A stretch of 64,000 nt of DNA. It comes from Candidatus Woesearchaeota archaeon (GTDB taxonomy: Archaea; Nanobdellota; Nanobdellia; Woesearchaeales; GW2011-AR4). The stretch spans positions 124,001 to 188,000 of the forward strand of contig JACPJQ010000002.1 in the NCBI GenBank assembly GCA_016187465.1, written 5' to 3'. Both the position numbers and the translations under genes were made by a program. The notes below the pieces were generated by a model. That model was given only the letters and a program-made list of their open reading frames with translations, was not told the DNA's origin and did no database searches. Below, piece after piece: positions 14,119-22,104 of the stretch. Positions within the stretch are counted from its first letter, which is position 1, and every line of letters begins with the position of its first letter.

Positions 14119-14826
14119 ATGAATTACGAAAATCTTGTATTTTTAGGCACTTCGCATATAGCAAAGCAGAGCCTTGACGCGGTTAAAAAGCGCATAGAAG
14201 AGGAAAAACCGCATATTATAGCATTAGAGCTGGACAGGAAAAGGCTGCATGCCTTAATGAGCAAAACTCAAGGTAAAATTGACTTAAAAATCATAAAGCA
14301 TATAGGGTTGAAAGGCTTTCTCTTCTCTTTGCTTGGCGCATGGGCAGAAAGAAAGCTTGGCAAAATTGTCGGGGTTGCCCCGGGCTCTGAGATGAAGCAG
14401 GCTGTCAGGATTGCAAAAAGGGAGAACATCAAATTGGCCTTAATAGACCAGGACATAGAAATAACTTTGCGGAGGCTTTCAAAGGAATTAACGTGGAAGG
14501 AAAAATGGAATTTCCTGGCAGATTTAATCAAAGCAGTTTTCACAAGGAATAAGGAAATTGAGTTTGACTTAACAACAGTTCCTGACAAAAAAGTCATCGG
14601 AAAACTCATAAGCAGATTGAAAGAGCGCTATCCCAATATTTACAAGGTGCTTATAGAGGAAAGAAATCATGTTATAGCAGATAACATAAATAAACTGATG
14701 AATTTAAACAAAGATAAAAAAATTCTTGTTATCTTGGGGGCAGGCCATATAGACGATGTTGTGGAACTGCTCAAAGAGCCGACAATAAGCTTTAGCTTCA
14801 ACATCGGGCAAAACAACAATATTTAA
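14119..14826 (+). CDS. TraB/PrgY family protein
   Basis: 235 residues with the TraB-fold motifs: FLGTSHIAKQS at the N terminus (GTSH), IALELDRKRL (acidic residue) and LVILGAGHIDDVVELL near the end (GAGH). The family belongs to the EreA/ChaN-like fold. Bacterial TraB degrades or sequesters peptide pheromones, but the archaeal role is unknown. The usual C-terminal membrane helices of longer TraB proteins are absent. It is followed 26 nt later by an M50-like membrane protein that may be co-expressed. Confidence 0.85.
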   Translation: MNYENLVFLGTSHIAKQSLDAVKKRIEEEKPHIIALELDRKRLHALMSKTQGKIDLKIIKHIGLKGFLFSLLGAWAERKLGKIVGVAPGSEMKQAVRIAKRENIKLALIDQDIEITLRRLSKELTWKEKWNFLADLIKAVFTRNKEIEFDLTTVPDKKVIGKLISRLKERYPNIYKVLIEERNHVIADNINKLMNLNKDKKILVILGAGHIDDVVELLKEPTISFSFNIGQNNNI

Positions 14827-14851
14827 ATATTATATTTTGAATTAAGGGTTT

Positions 14852-15610
14852 ATGGCAGAAATAGTTGACTTTCTTGACAGGGTAAAGAAGTTTTATAAGT
14901 TTACACATCATGAAGTAAGAGGTCTGCTGGTATCAATAATTGCCCTTGCATTCATTATTTCCTTTAAGGAATGGGGCGGAGCAGCTTTTGATTTTGGAGC
15001 AGGCATGTTCAACTTGTTCAATGCTGTCCTGATTGTTGCTTTGTCTGTACTTATTCACGATGCCGGCAAAAGATTGTGGGGATTGGCTGTGGGCTACAGG
15101 ATAGAATTCAAGATGTGGGCATTTGGGCTGATAGCTGCTTTGGTCATTGCATTTTTAACCAATGGAAGCATATGGCTTATAGTGCCGGGCGGCTTTATGC
15201 TGCATCATCTGGCAGGGCATCGCCTGGGGTGGTTTAGATATGGCGTAAACTATTTTGGGCAGGCAATGGTTGCTCTCGCAGGACCTTTGTTTACACTGAT
15301 GCTGATCATACTGTTAAAGGTGTTATATGCCTTTTCCCCAAATCCTCTGCTTCAAAAGGCGATAATATTTAATGTAATCTTTGCCATAACCAGCATGCTG
15401 CCTATTCCTCCTCTGGACGGCAGCAAGATATATTTCGGCAGCAGGATGCTTTATGCATTTGTGCTTCCTGCAGTGATTATTGCAACTATACTGATGATTG
15501 CCAACATCCCGGTATTTTTTTCCTTAGTCATGTCATTATTAATCGGAGTTGTGTTATGGCTTGTGTACTACATAAGCTTTGAGAGGAAAGCATGGACAGG
15601 CCCGAAGTGA
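14852..15610 (+). CDS. M50-like membrane protein with degenerate zinc motif
   Basis: 252 residues and about six membrane helices. The layout is that of site-2 proteases: a first motif in a membrane helix (VLIHDAGKRLWGL, about residues 65-77) and a later MLPIPPLDGSKI that matches the conserved N/P-P-x-DG ligand motif. The expected HExxH reads HDAGK, so the general-base Glu and second His are lost or replaced, whereas the DG motif is intact. It may be an inactive scaffold or an altered-metal enzyme. It heads a two-gene run with the next membrane protein. Confidence 0.75.
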   Translation: MAEIVDFLDRVKKFYKFTHHEVRGLLVSIIALAFIISFKEWGGAAFDFGAGMFNLFNAVLIVALSVLIHDAGKRLWGLAVGYRIEFKMWAFGLIAALVIAFLTNGSIWLIVPGGFMLHHLAGHRLGWFRYGVNYFGQAMVALAGPLFTLMLIILLKVLYAFSPNPLLQKAIIFNVIFAITSMLPIPPLDGSKIYFGSRMLYAFVLPAVIIATILMIANIPVFFSLVMSLLIGVVLWLVYYISFERKAWTGPK

Positions 15611-15616
15611 GCCAAA

Positions 15617-15940
15617 ATGTTTGAGTTTTATAAGAACTGGATGGAATTTTTCTTTGCAGTGCTGATGATACTTGGGATTCTGATTGCCTTGCTGGCGCCA
15701 AGCGCTGCAATAAGCTATGTCATAATATCGCTGTCCGGAATTTTTGCCGGAAGGCTTATTTATGAGAGGAGGCATAAGATACAGCTGCCTTATTTCATGA
15801 TTATTGTCGGGTTTGTCATAGGCTATCTGCTTGGTGTGTATTACGGAAGCAGAAGGGTTGTGATTGTCCTGTTTGTACTTGGAGCTGTCGCGGGGTACAA
15901 GCTTTACGAGAAGGGCGTATTGAAGGATGTCAGATTTTAA
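15617..15940 (+). CDS. Small four-helix membrane protein
   Basis: 107 residues with four predicted membrane helices separated by short loops (MEFFFAVLMILGILIALL; SYVIISLSGIFAGRLIY; YFMIIVGFVIGYLLGVYYG; VVIVLFVLGAVAGYKLY). Arg-rich loops (YERRHK) should lie in the cytoplasm. It starts 6 nt after the M50-like gene, so the two are probably translated from one message. The function is unknown. Confidence 0.75.
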   Translation: MFEFYKNWMEFFFAVLMILGILIALLAPSAAISYVIISLSGIFAGRLIYERRHKIQLPYFMIIVGFVIGYLLGVYYGSRRVVIVLFVLGAVAGYKLYEKGVLKDVRF

Positions 15941-15971
15941 AGGAACTCGGAAAAAAATTGTAAATTATAAT

Positions 15972-16059
15972 GCCGAACACAGGTAATTAATAAAAATAGC
16001 TATGTTCGGCGAATATAATGAAGAACAAAACATTGTTAAAAAATTAGGTTCTTCATTAT
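15972..16059. repeat. Two tandem inverted repeats
   Basis: GCCGAACA (15972-15979)/TGTTCGGC (16003-16010), immediately followed by ATAATGAAGAAC (16015-16026)/GTTCTTCATTAT (16048-16059). The second stem overlaps the TATA-like CATTATAAGT that would drive the lipoprotein gene, so it may be an operator. The first may end the upstream transcript. Confidence 0.55.
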
Positions 16060-16084
16060 AAGTTTGGTTTTATTGATGATTTTT

Positions 16085-16861
16085 ATGGACACAAATAATA
16101 AAGCGCTGATTTTAATTCTATTGCTTGTTTTAGTAATCGCATGCACTCAGAATCAAGATATTCAAAAGCCACAGCCGACTCAGATTAAAGGAAACAAGGA
16201 GGATTACACTCCAAAGCCAGTTGAAAGACCTCCACAAGCGCAAAGCAGCCCTGTTTTGAATATAATTTCTCCAAAAGACAATGAACTGATAAAAAATTCC
16301 AAGGTTGTGATTGAATTAAGCGCTGAAAATTTTAACATTGTCCCTATAGGCCAGCCTGCAAAAGAAGGTGAGGGGCATCTCCATGTGTGGCTTGACAGCG
16401 AGAAAAGAGTTACAACTGAAAAAAATGTTGAATTCGAAAATGTAACTTCAGGAAGGCACTCTATTGTCGCCGAGCTTGTGAAAAGCGACCATTCCTCATT
16501 AAGCCCAAAGGTAATCAAAACAACCAATATCAATGTTGAATCTGATTACATGCCGCCACAACCAATGCAGCAGCAAGGCATTGCAGAATTCACAGTAGAG
16601 GCAGATGATAATGGATTTTATCCAAGCACTTTAAAGGCAAAAATTGGCGACAAAGTGAAAATAAACTTCAAGTTCAGGGATGACTCAATATATTATGCCG
16701 GATTGGATGTTAAAGGCCCTTTTCCGACAATACAATACAAGCTTAAAGGCCAGCAGCCAGTCACCGCGGAGTTTGCAATGAAGGAAGAAACCAAGATTAC
16801 ATCTTATTGGCCTGCTTCTGGTGTTAGAAAAGCTGATTTGATTGTTGGAGTTGAGAAGTAA
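16085..16861 (+). CDS. Lipoprotein with DUF4399-like and cupredoxin-like domains
   Basis: About 258 residues from the ATG at 16085 (a TATA box is centred about 26 nt upstream). The signal LILILLLVLVIAC ends in a lipobox-type Cys. After a Pro-rich linker there is a domain with GEGHLHVWLDSE and VTSGRHSIVAELV (about 70-150), resembling DUF4399. A C-terminal beta domain (about 165-258; FTVEADDNGFYPSTLKAKIGD) looks like a cupredoxin. The usual Cys/His/Met copper ligands are not seen, so copper binding is doubtful. It is an extracellular, membrane-attached protein of unknown role. Confidence 0.75.
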   Translation: MDTNNKALILILLLVLVIACTQNQDIQKPQPTQIKGNKEDYTPKPVERPPQAQSSPVLNIISPKDNELIKNSKVVIELSAENFNIVPIGQPAKEGEGHLHVWLDSEKRVTTEKNVEFENVTSGRHSIVAELVKSDHSSLSPKVIKTTNINVESDYMPPQPMQQQGIAEFTVEADDNGFYPSTLKAKIGDKVKINFKFRDDSIYYAGLDVKGPFPTIQYKLKGQQPVTAEFAMKEETKITSYWPASGVRKADLIVGVEK

Positions 16862-16886
16862 TAATTAAATACGACAGGGCTCAAAT

Positions 16887-17354
16887 TCACTTAATACTTT
16901 TTTCCATAAGTATAGTCCCCTTTTTTGCATAAGCATCATTGTGGTTTGCTTCTCTGTAGCCCAATCTTAAGTATAATTGTTTTGCTGGATTATCAACAAA
17001 AACCCTTAATCTTGAAGTTTTTACTTTGCGTGCTTTAAATTCAGATTCTACTACTTCCATTATCTTTGTACCTATTCCTTTACCCCTATATTCCGGGAGT
17101 ATTTGGACGCCATGCACTATTCCCAGTTTACCTTGACATTCAATTTCATAGAAACCAATAGGAATGATTCCTATCTTTATGATTCTTGTTCTTTCAATTT
17201 TAAAATTATCGGTGAAAAATTTTGAATCCCAACTGCCCCAATATTTTTCTACATACGGCCTCATATTATCTTCAGAGAGTTTATAACACCAATCGTAATC
17301 ATTCATGGTACATTCCCTGAAAGTTAACTCCAAATTGCCAGTTGGTCTAACCAT
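16887..17354 (-). CDS. GNAT acetyltransferase
   Basis: 155 residues with the GNAT core: a strand-turn leading to VQILPEYRGKGIGTKIMEVV, whose Q/R-x-x-G-x-G/A segment binds acetyl-CoA, and LRVFVDNPAKQLYLRLGYRE (motif B). The substrate, whether a small molecule or a protein N-terminus, is not evident. It is transcribed against the lipoprotein gene and stands alone. Confidence 0.85.
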   Translation of the reverse strand: MVRPTGNLELTFRECTMNDYDWCYKLSEDNMRPYVEKYWGSWDSKFFTDNFKIERTRIIKIGIIPIGFYEIECQGKLGIVHGVQILPEYRGKGIGTKIMEVVESEFKARKVKTSRLRVFVDNPAKQLYLRLGYREANHNDAYAKKGTILMEKSIK

Positions 17355-17482
17355 TTTTTATAAAAAGAAGCAGGTTATTAAAAACATTTTGAGTTTGAAA
17401 CTTACTTGTCTGCTTCTTATTTAATTATTAATGTCCGTTAACAAGGATTTGCATGCGTTCAAACATCCATCTTTTCAACAAA

Positions 17483-17491
17483 CTATATAAA
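17483..17491 (+). promoter_or_regulatory. TATA box for hef
   Basis: CTATATAAA centred about 27 nt before the ATG at 17514, consistent with a leaderless message. Confidence 0.65.
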
Positions 17492-17513
17492 CCCAAAAAG
17501 CCCTCTTTTTGAT

Positions 17514-19727
17514 ATGATTAAGAACTTCGAGCCTAGGCTGTATCAGCAGACAATTCTGGCCACCGCCGCTGAAAAGAACACCTTAGTTGTGCTGCCAACC
17601 GGAATGGGCAAAACCAACATTTTCCTGATGCTCGCCGCCCAGAGGCTGAAGCAGTTCCCGAATTCAAAGATACTGTTTATAGGCCCTACGAGACCCTTGA
17701 TTGAGCAGTACCTAAATGTTTTCAGGGAGCATTTTGAAATTCCAGAGGATGAGATGGCTGAGTTTACTGGAATGGTAAGCCCTGAGAAACGGGCTGAGCT
17801 CTGGAAGAAATCCAGGATAGTTTTCTCAACTCCCCAGGGTCTTGAAAATGACATAATTACAAGACGAATTAACTTGGAAGAAGTCTGTTTGCTTGGGGTT
17901 GATGAGGCCCATCGCGCTGTGGGAGAGTATGCCTATGTTTTCGTTGCAAAGCAGTTCATGAAGCATTCAAGATACCCGAGGATTATTGCATTGACGGCAT
18001 CTCCGGGGAGCGATATGGAGAAGATACAGGAAGTCTGCAAAAACCTCTTCATTGAAGATATTGAGGTCAGAACAGACGAAGACCCAGATGTCAGGCCTTA
18101 TGTGCAGGAAATGCAGGTTGACTGGGTTGCAGTTGAGCTGCCAAAAGTTTTTACGGATATACAAAAGTTTTTGCTTCTGTTTCTTAAAGAAAGGCTTGAA
18201 AAATTAAAAAAATGGGGGATTTTAAGAAGGGCTGATTTAAAATACATCGGAAAATCTGATTTATTGCAGCTGCAGGCCGAGCTTAGGAGCAGAATTGCTC
18301 AGGGGGAAAAGGATTTTGTTGTTTGGAATGCCATATCGCTGCTTGCAGAGCTTATGAAGGTTTATCATGCGCTAGAATTGCTTGAAACCCAGGGCATAAG
18401 CGCCCTGCACAAGTATTTTGAAAAACTGGTTTCTGAATCGAGAATTTCAAAAACCAAAGCAATCAGGTCCATTATGAACGACTCGAATTTCAAGTCCGCG
18501 ATGATTAAAGCCGGTATTCTGCACGAGGAAAAAGTCGAGCACCCAAAGCTTGTAGAATTGCAGAAGATTATTGAGGCAGAGATTTCTCAAAATAATAATG
18601 TTAAGATTATGGTGTTTAACCAATACAGGGACAATGCACTGGATGTTATTGAGAAACTGAACAAAATCAAAGATATAAATGCTAAGATTTTTGTTGGTCA
18701 GCAGAAAAAAGGCGAGACTGGACTAAGCCAGAAAGAGCAGAAGCAGATGCTTAACGACTTCAGGAATGGATTGTTTAACGTCATTGTGGCGACTTCTATT
18801 GGAGAGGAAGGGCTCGATATTCCGAAAGTTGACTTGGTTATTTTTTATGAGCCTATACCCAGTGCAATAAGAAGCATACAAAGAAGGGGGAGGACCGGAA
18901 GACAGGATAAAGGCAGGGTCATTATTTTGATGGCAAAGGGAACAAGAGATGAAGGCTACAGGTGGGTTGCGCACCACAAGGAAAAGAAAATGCACAGGAA
19001 TCTGGCTAACATGAGAAAAAAGCTAAATCTTTCAATGTATGAGAAAAAAGATGCCCCTGTAACAAAATTTGTTGATTCAAAATTAAAGGTATTTGCTGAC
19101 TACAGGGAGAAGGGAAGCGGCGTTATAAAAGAGCTTGCTGAAAATGGCGTAATTGTTAGCATGGAAAAGCTTGATAACGCGGATTATGTTGTTTCATCGA
19201 GATGCGGCATTGAGATGAAAACTGTCGAGGATTTTGTGGACAGCATAATTGACGGAAGGCTGCTGCAGCAAATCAAGAATCTGAAAAATAATTTTGAAAG
19301 GCCGATAATTTTGATTGAGGGAACCCAGGATATTTACGGGGTTAGAAACGTGCACCACAACTCTATTCTCGGGATGATGGCTACAATAGCAGTTTCGTAC
19401 GGAATACCCATCATACAGACAAGAAACTTTAAGGAAACTTCGGCATTGCTGCAGATAGTAGCAAAAAGGGAGCAGGGAGAGGCAAGCAAAGATTTTAATC
19501 TGCATGCGGACAGGAAGCCTGCGTCATTGAAAGAGCAGCAGGAATACTTTATCAGCTCTTTGCCGGGCATAAATTTGACACTGGCAAAGCCTTTGCTGAA
19601 GCATTTCAAGACAATAAAGAAAATGTTGAATGCCTCAGAGGAGGAACTGCAGGAGGTGGAGAAGATAGGCCCGTTAAAGGCAAAGCAGATTACGGATGTG
19701 GTTGAGCAGGAGTACAGGGAAAATTAG
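17514..19727 (+). CDS. hef: Hef helicase-nuclease (XPF/FANCM family)
   Basis: 737 residues. Superfamily 2 helicase: PTGMGKT (28-34), GVDEAH (128-133), ALTASPGS, and the C-terminal half with ATSIGEEGLDIP and QRRGRTGR. Between them is the thumb-like insertion typical of Hef/FANCM. The XPF-type nuclease follows (SSRCGIEMKTVEDFVDSIID), then tandem helix-hairpin-helix (LPGINLTLAKPLLKHF; EEELQEVEKIGPLKAKQI). The consensus ERK-x3-D appears as EMK-x3-D, a change of the middle residue that could weaken cleavage. Hef remodels stalled forks and branched DNA and often binds PCNA. Confidence 0.93.
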   Translation: MIKNFEPRLYQQTILATAAEKNTLVVLPTGMGKTNIFLMLAAQRLKQFPNSKILFIGPTRPLIEQYLNVFREHFEIPEDEMAEFTGMVSPEKRAELWKKSRIVFSTPQGLENDIITRRINLEEVCLLGVDEAHRAVGEYAYVFVAKQFMKHSRYPRIIALTASPGSDMEKIQEVCKNLFIEDIEVRTDEDPDVRPYVQEMQVDWVAVELPKVFTDIQKFLLLFLKERLEKLKKWGILRRADLKYIGKSDLLQLQAELRSRIAQGEKDFVVWNAISLLAELMKVYHALELLETQGISALHKYFEKLVSESRISKTKAIRSIMNDSNFKSAMIKAGILHEEKVEHPKLVELQKIIEAEISQNNNVKIMVFNQYRDNALDVIEKLNKIKDINAKIFVGQQKKGETGLSQKEQKQMLNDFRNGLFNVIVATSIGEEGLDIPKVDLVIFYEPIPSAIRSIQRRGRTGRQDKGRVIILMAKGTRDEGYRWVAHHKEKKMHRNLANMRKKLNLSMYEKKDAPVTKFVDSKLKVFADYREKGSGVIKELAENGVIVSMEKLDNADYVVSSRCGIEMKTVEDFVDSIIDGRLLQQIKNLKNNFERPIILIEGTQDIYGVRNVHHNSILGMMATIAVSYGIPIIQTRNFKETSALLQIVAKREQGEASKDFNLHADRKPASLKEQQEYFISSLPGINLTLAKPLLKHFKTIKKMLNASEEELQEVEKIGPLKAKQITDVVEQEYREN

Positions 19728-19763
19728 AAATATTTATATTTATTCTATTCATTTGAATATCTT

Positions 19764-20777
19764 ATGTATTTCAAAAATTTACTTGTTTCAATTGTAAAAT
19801 CATTGATTGTTTTTGTTGTTGTTATGCTTGTGTTCTCTTTAGTGGCTTTTGAATTCCCGAGCTTGGCAAAGGGGTTATTTGGCGACATTTTCCAATATGC
19901 CTCTCCGGAAGTGCAGAAGCATGCCATAAGCAGGCTGGCTGAAACTTGCTCTTCCCTAGATCAAGGGAAAAAAGTAGTGACAATAAATCAAATCTGCGCT
20001 AATAGCAGCCTGCTAGAATCAATGCAAGAAAATTGCAAGGATTACAGGGCGCTTGTGCAGCAGGGCGTGCAAATCGAGAATGAAGAGCAAGTAAAGGAAA
20101 CTTGCCGGCAGCTTGAATCCGGAGAAATTGAAAGCGCGTGCAATGGAATCAGAAAAAATGCTTTGCTTCCGGACTTCAGCAGTATAGGCCAGATTTGCAG
20201 GGACTACAAAGCAGGCAAAATAGACGACAAGGTGTTTTTCTTTAATGTGCTGGGCAGCCAGTTTTCAAGCATGCAAATGGAAGCTCCAAAGATAGGCTTG
20301 TTGGACAAATACAAAAATGCAACAGATTACCTCAATAACAACAGGATAATATATTTCGTAATTTTGGCAATCTTGTTAATGGGTCTTTACTCTTTGATAA
20401 TGGATGCTGCGTTATTCTGGAAGGCTATGGGAGGAATTTTGCTGAACCTTGGGATGATTATAATGCTGCCATATTTTGCAGTGCTGGTCTATGACAAGTT
20501 TGTGGGAATAAATACAACTTCTATACTCGGGAGCATGTTTGGAACTGGGAATGGGATTGAGCCCAAGGCACTAATAAGCGTGATTCTGCTTTTGTTTTTA
20601 AGGACTTACAATGCATTGATAATAACAATAGGGATTGTGTTTTTAACAATCGGAGTAATTAGCGTAACATCTCAAAGATTGTACTCGGGGTATAATAAAA
20701 GAGAAGTAAAGAAAAAAGACAAGAATGTGGACAAGCTGTTTAGTGACTTGAAGGAAAGCATGGAAAAGGAAAAATAA
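19764..20777 (+). CDS. Multi-pass membrane protein with Cys-containing loop
   Basis: 337 residues. One membrane helix at the N terminus (10-33) is followed by a roughly 165-residue soluble loop with six cysteines in Cys-x(n)-Cys pairs (ETCSSL, QICANS, ENCKDY, ETCRQL, SACNGI, QICRDY). Four membrane helices follow in 195-300, then a lysine-rich cytoplasmic tail. The cysteine loop probably faces outside and is disulfide-bonded. It follows hef by 36 nt on the same strand. I do not recognise the family; similar proteins occur in other small-genome archaea as far as I recall. Confidence 0.75.
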   Translation: MYFKNLLVSIVKSLIVFVVVMLVFSLVAFEFPSLAKGLFGDIFQYASPEVQKHAISRLAETCSSLDQGKKVVTINQICANSSLLESMQENCKDYRALVQQGVQIENEEQVKETCRQLESGEIESACNGIRKNALLPDFSSIGQICRDYKAGKIDDKVFFFNVLGSQFSSMQMEAPKIGLLDKYKNATDYLNNNRIIYFVILAILLMGLYSLIMDAALFWKAMGGILLNLGMIIMLPYFAVLVYDKFVGINTTSILGSMFGTGNGIEPKALISVILLLFLRTYNALIITIGIVFLTIGVISVTSQRLYSGYNKREVKKKDKNVDKLFSDLKESMEKEK

Positions 20778-21623
20778 TCAGAATTTCATTGCCCTTAGCC
20801 TTTCTGCCCTTGATTTAGTGCTTGGGTGGGTCATGAAAAGGCTCAAAAAGCTTGTATTTCTGAATGGGTTGGAGATGAACAAATGCGCAGTTGCTGCTGT
20901 GCCAAACCTCATTGGGTTGATGTCGACATTCTTTTCAATTTTTTCCAGAGCAGTTGCCAGTGCATGCCCATCTTTTACTGTTCTTGCACCAATCTCATCT
21001 GCCAAATACTCTCTGCTTCTTGAAATAGCTAGCTGGATTAATGCCGCAATCAATGGTGTGAGTATCCCTAAAACAATCAAGCTGATGAAATTGCCTCCCC
21101 TGTCATCGTCCCTTGAGCCGAATAAGGCAGACCATCTTGCCATCATGCCAATGTAGGAGATTACTCCTGCTATGGTGCCTGCTATTGTTGATATTAGTAT
21201 GTCCCTGTTCCTTATATGGCTGAATTCATGCGCAATGACTGCTTTCAGTTCATCATCGCTCAAAATCTTTAAAATACCTTCTGTTGCAGCCACAACAGCA
21301 TTTTTGGGGTTTCTGCCTGTGGCAAACGCATTAGGCGAATTGCTTGGTATGATATACACCTTAGGCATGGGCAGATTGCTGAGCTTTGAAACTTCCTTCG
21401 CAGCCTTGTACAATTTTGGGTGCTCGCTTTGCTTTGCTTCCTTGGCCCTGTACATCCAAAGCACGATTTTATGCGAGAACCAGTAAGAGCCGAAGTTCAT
21501 TATGCCAACAAATACCGCTGCGAATATTAATCCGCCCCTGCCAAACAGGCTCCCAACTCCCAAAAATAAGGCTGTAAGCACGGCCAGCAATATCGCAGTC
21601 TTGAACTGATTTTTCATTGTCAT
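20778..21623 (-). CDS. htpX: HtpX-like M48 membrane zinc protease
   Basis: 281 residues. Two N-terminal membrane helices, then NSPNAFATGRNPKNAVVAAT, the active-site HEFSH (132-136), two further membrane helices, and REYLADEIGARTVKD with the third zinc ligand Glu. The family degrades misfolded membrane proteins. It is convergent with the preceding gene and the two stops are directly adjacent (0 nt gap). The start may be either the first or the third codon (MTMKNQ). Confidence 0.92.
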   Translation of the reverse strand: MTMKNQFKTAILLAVLTALFLGVGSLFGRGGLIFAAVFVGIMNFGSYWFSHKIVLWMYRAKEAKQSEHPKLYKAAKEVSKLSNLPMPKVYIIPSNSPNAFATGRNPKNAVVAATEGILKILSDDELKAVIAHEFSHIRNRDILISTIAGTIAGVISYIGMMARWSALFGSRDDDRGGNFISLIVLGILTPLIAALIQLAISRSREYLADEIGARTVKDGHALATALEKIEKNVDINPMRFGTAATAHLFISNPFRNTSFLSLFMTHPSTKSRAERLRAMKF

Positions 21624-21647
21624 AGTAATTAGTTAGTATTTTCTGAT

Positions 21648-22025
21648 TTAAAAATTTAGTGGTTTGATTTTAGCATCTTCCAAATAACTATAGATTCCCT
21701 CAATCTGCCTTAGCTTTGTGTGCTTAAACAAGAACTCCCTGAAGTGATTATTAATTTTTACGCCGTGTTTTTGAAGGTTTGAGTTGAGTTTTGAGTACAG
21801 AAGCTTTCCTTCCCTGTCAAGGTCTGTGAGGATTATGCATTCATCGTTATGCTCGGCAATTTCTTCTATTATCTGGAACAAAGGCTTTTTGCTGAGCTCC
21901 TTTATGTTATTGATTCCAAGCTTCTGCAATGCAGCTTTGTCTTTTTTGCCCTCAACTATTATAAGGATGTTTGAGCTTTTGATTTTTTCAATCAAATAGT
22001 TTATTTCCTCGATTTTTTGTTTCAT
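21648..22025 (-). CDS. Toprim-domain protein (small primase/RNase M5-like)
   Basis: 125 residues. The Toprim core is visible: ILIIVEGKKDKAALQKLGI (catalytic Glu) and CIILTDLDREGKLLYSKL (DxD). The helix after the second motif ends the fold. Such single-domain archaeal Toprim proteins (UPF0292-like) are uncharacterised; RNase M5-like processing is one possibility. Here it lies directly upstream of the primase on the opposite strand. Confidence 0.8.
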   Translation of the reverse strand: MKQKIEEINYLIEKIKSSNILIIVEGKKDKAALQKLGINNIKELSKKPLFQIIEEIAEHNDECIILTDLDREGKLLYSKLNSNLQKHGVKINNHFREFLFKHTKLRQIEGIYSYLEDAKIKPLNF

Positions 22026-22104
22026 TTGATTTGAATTTGTGTGTTTATTTTAAATGTTTTTTGCCTAACAAAAGCCTTATATAACAAAAAATATTCCTTC
22101 AGTC

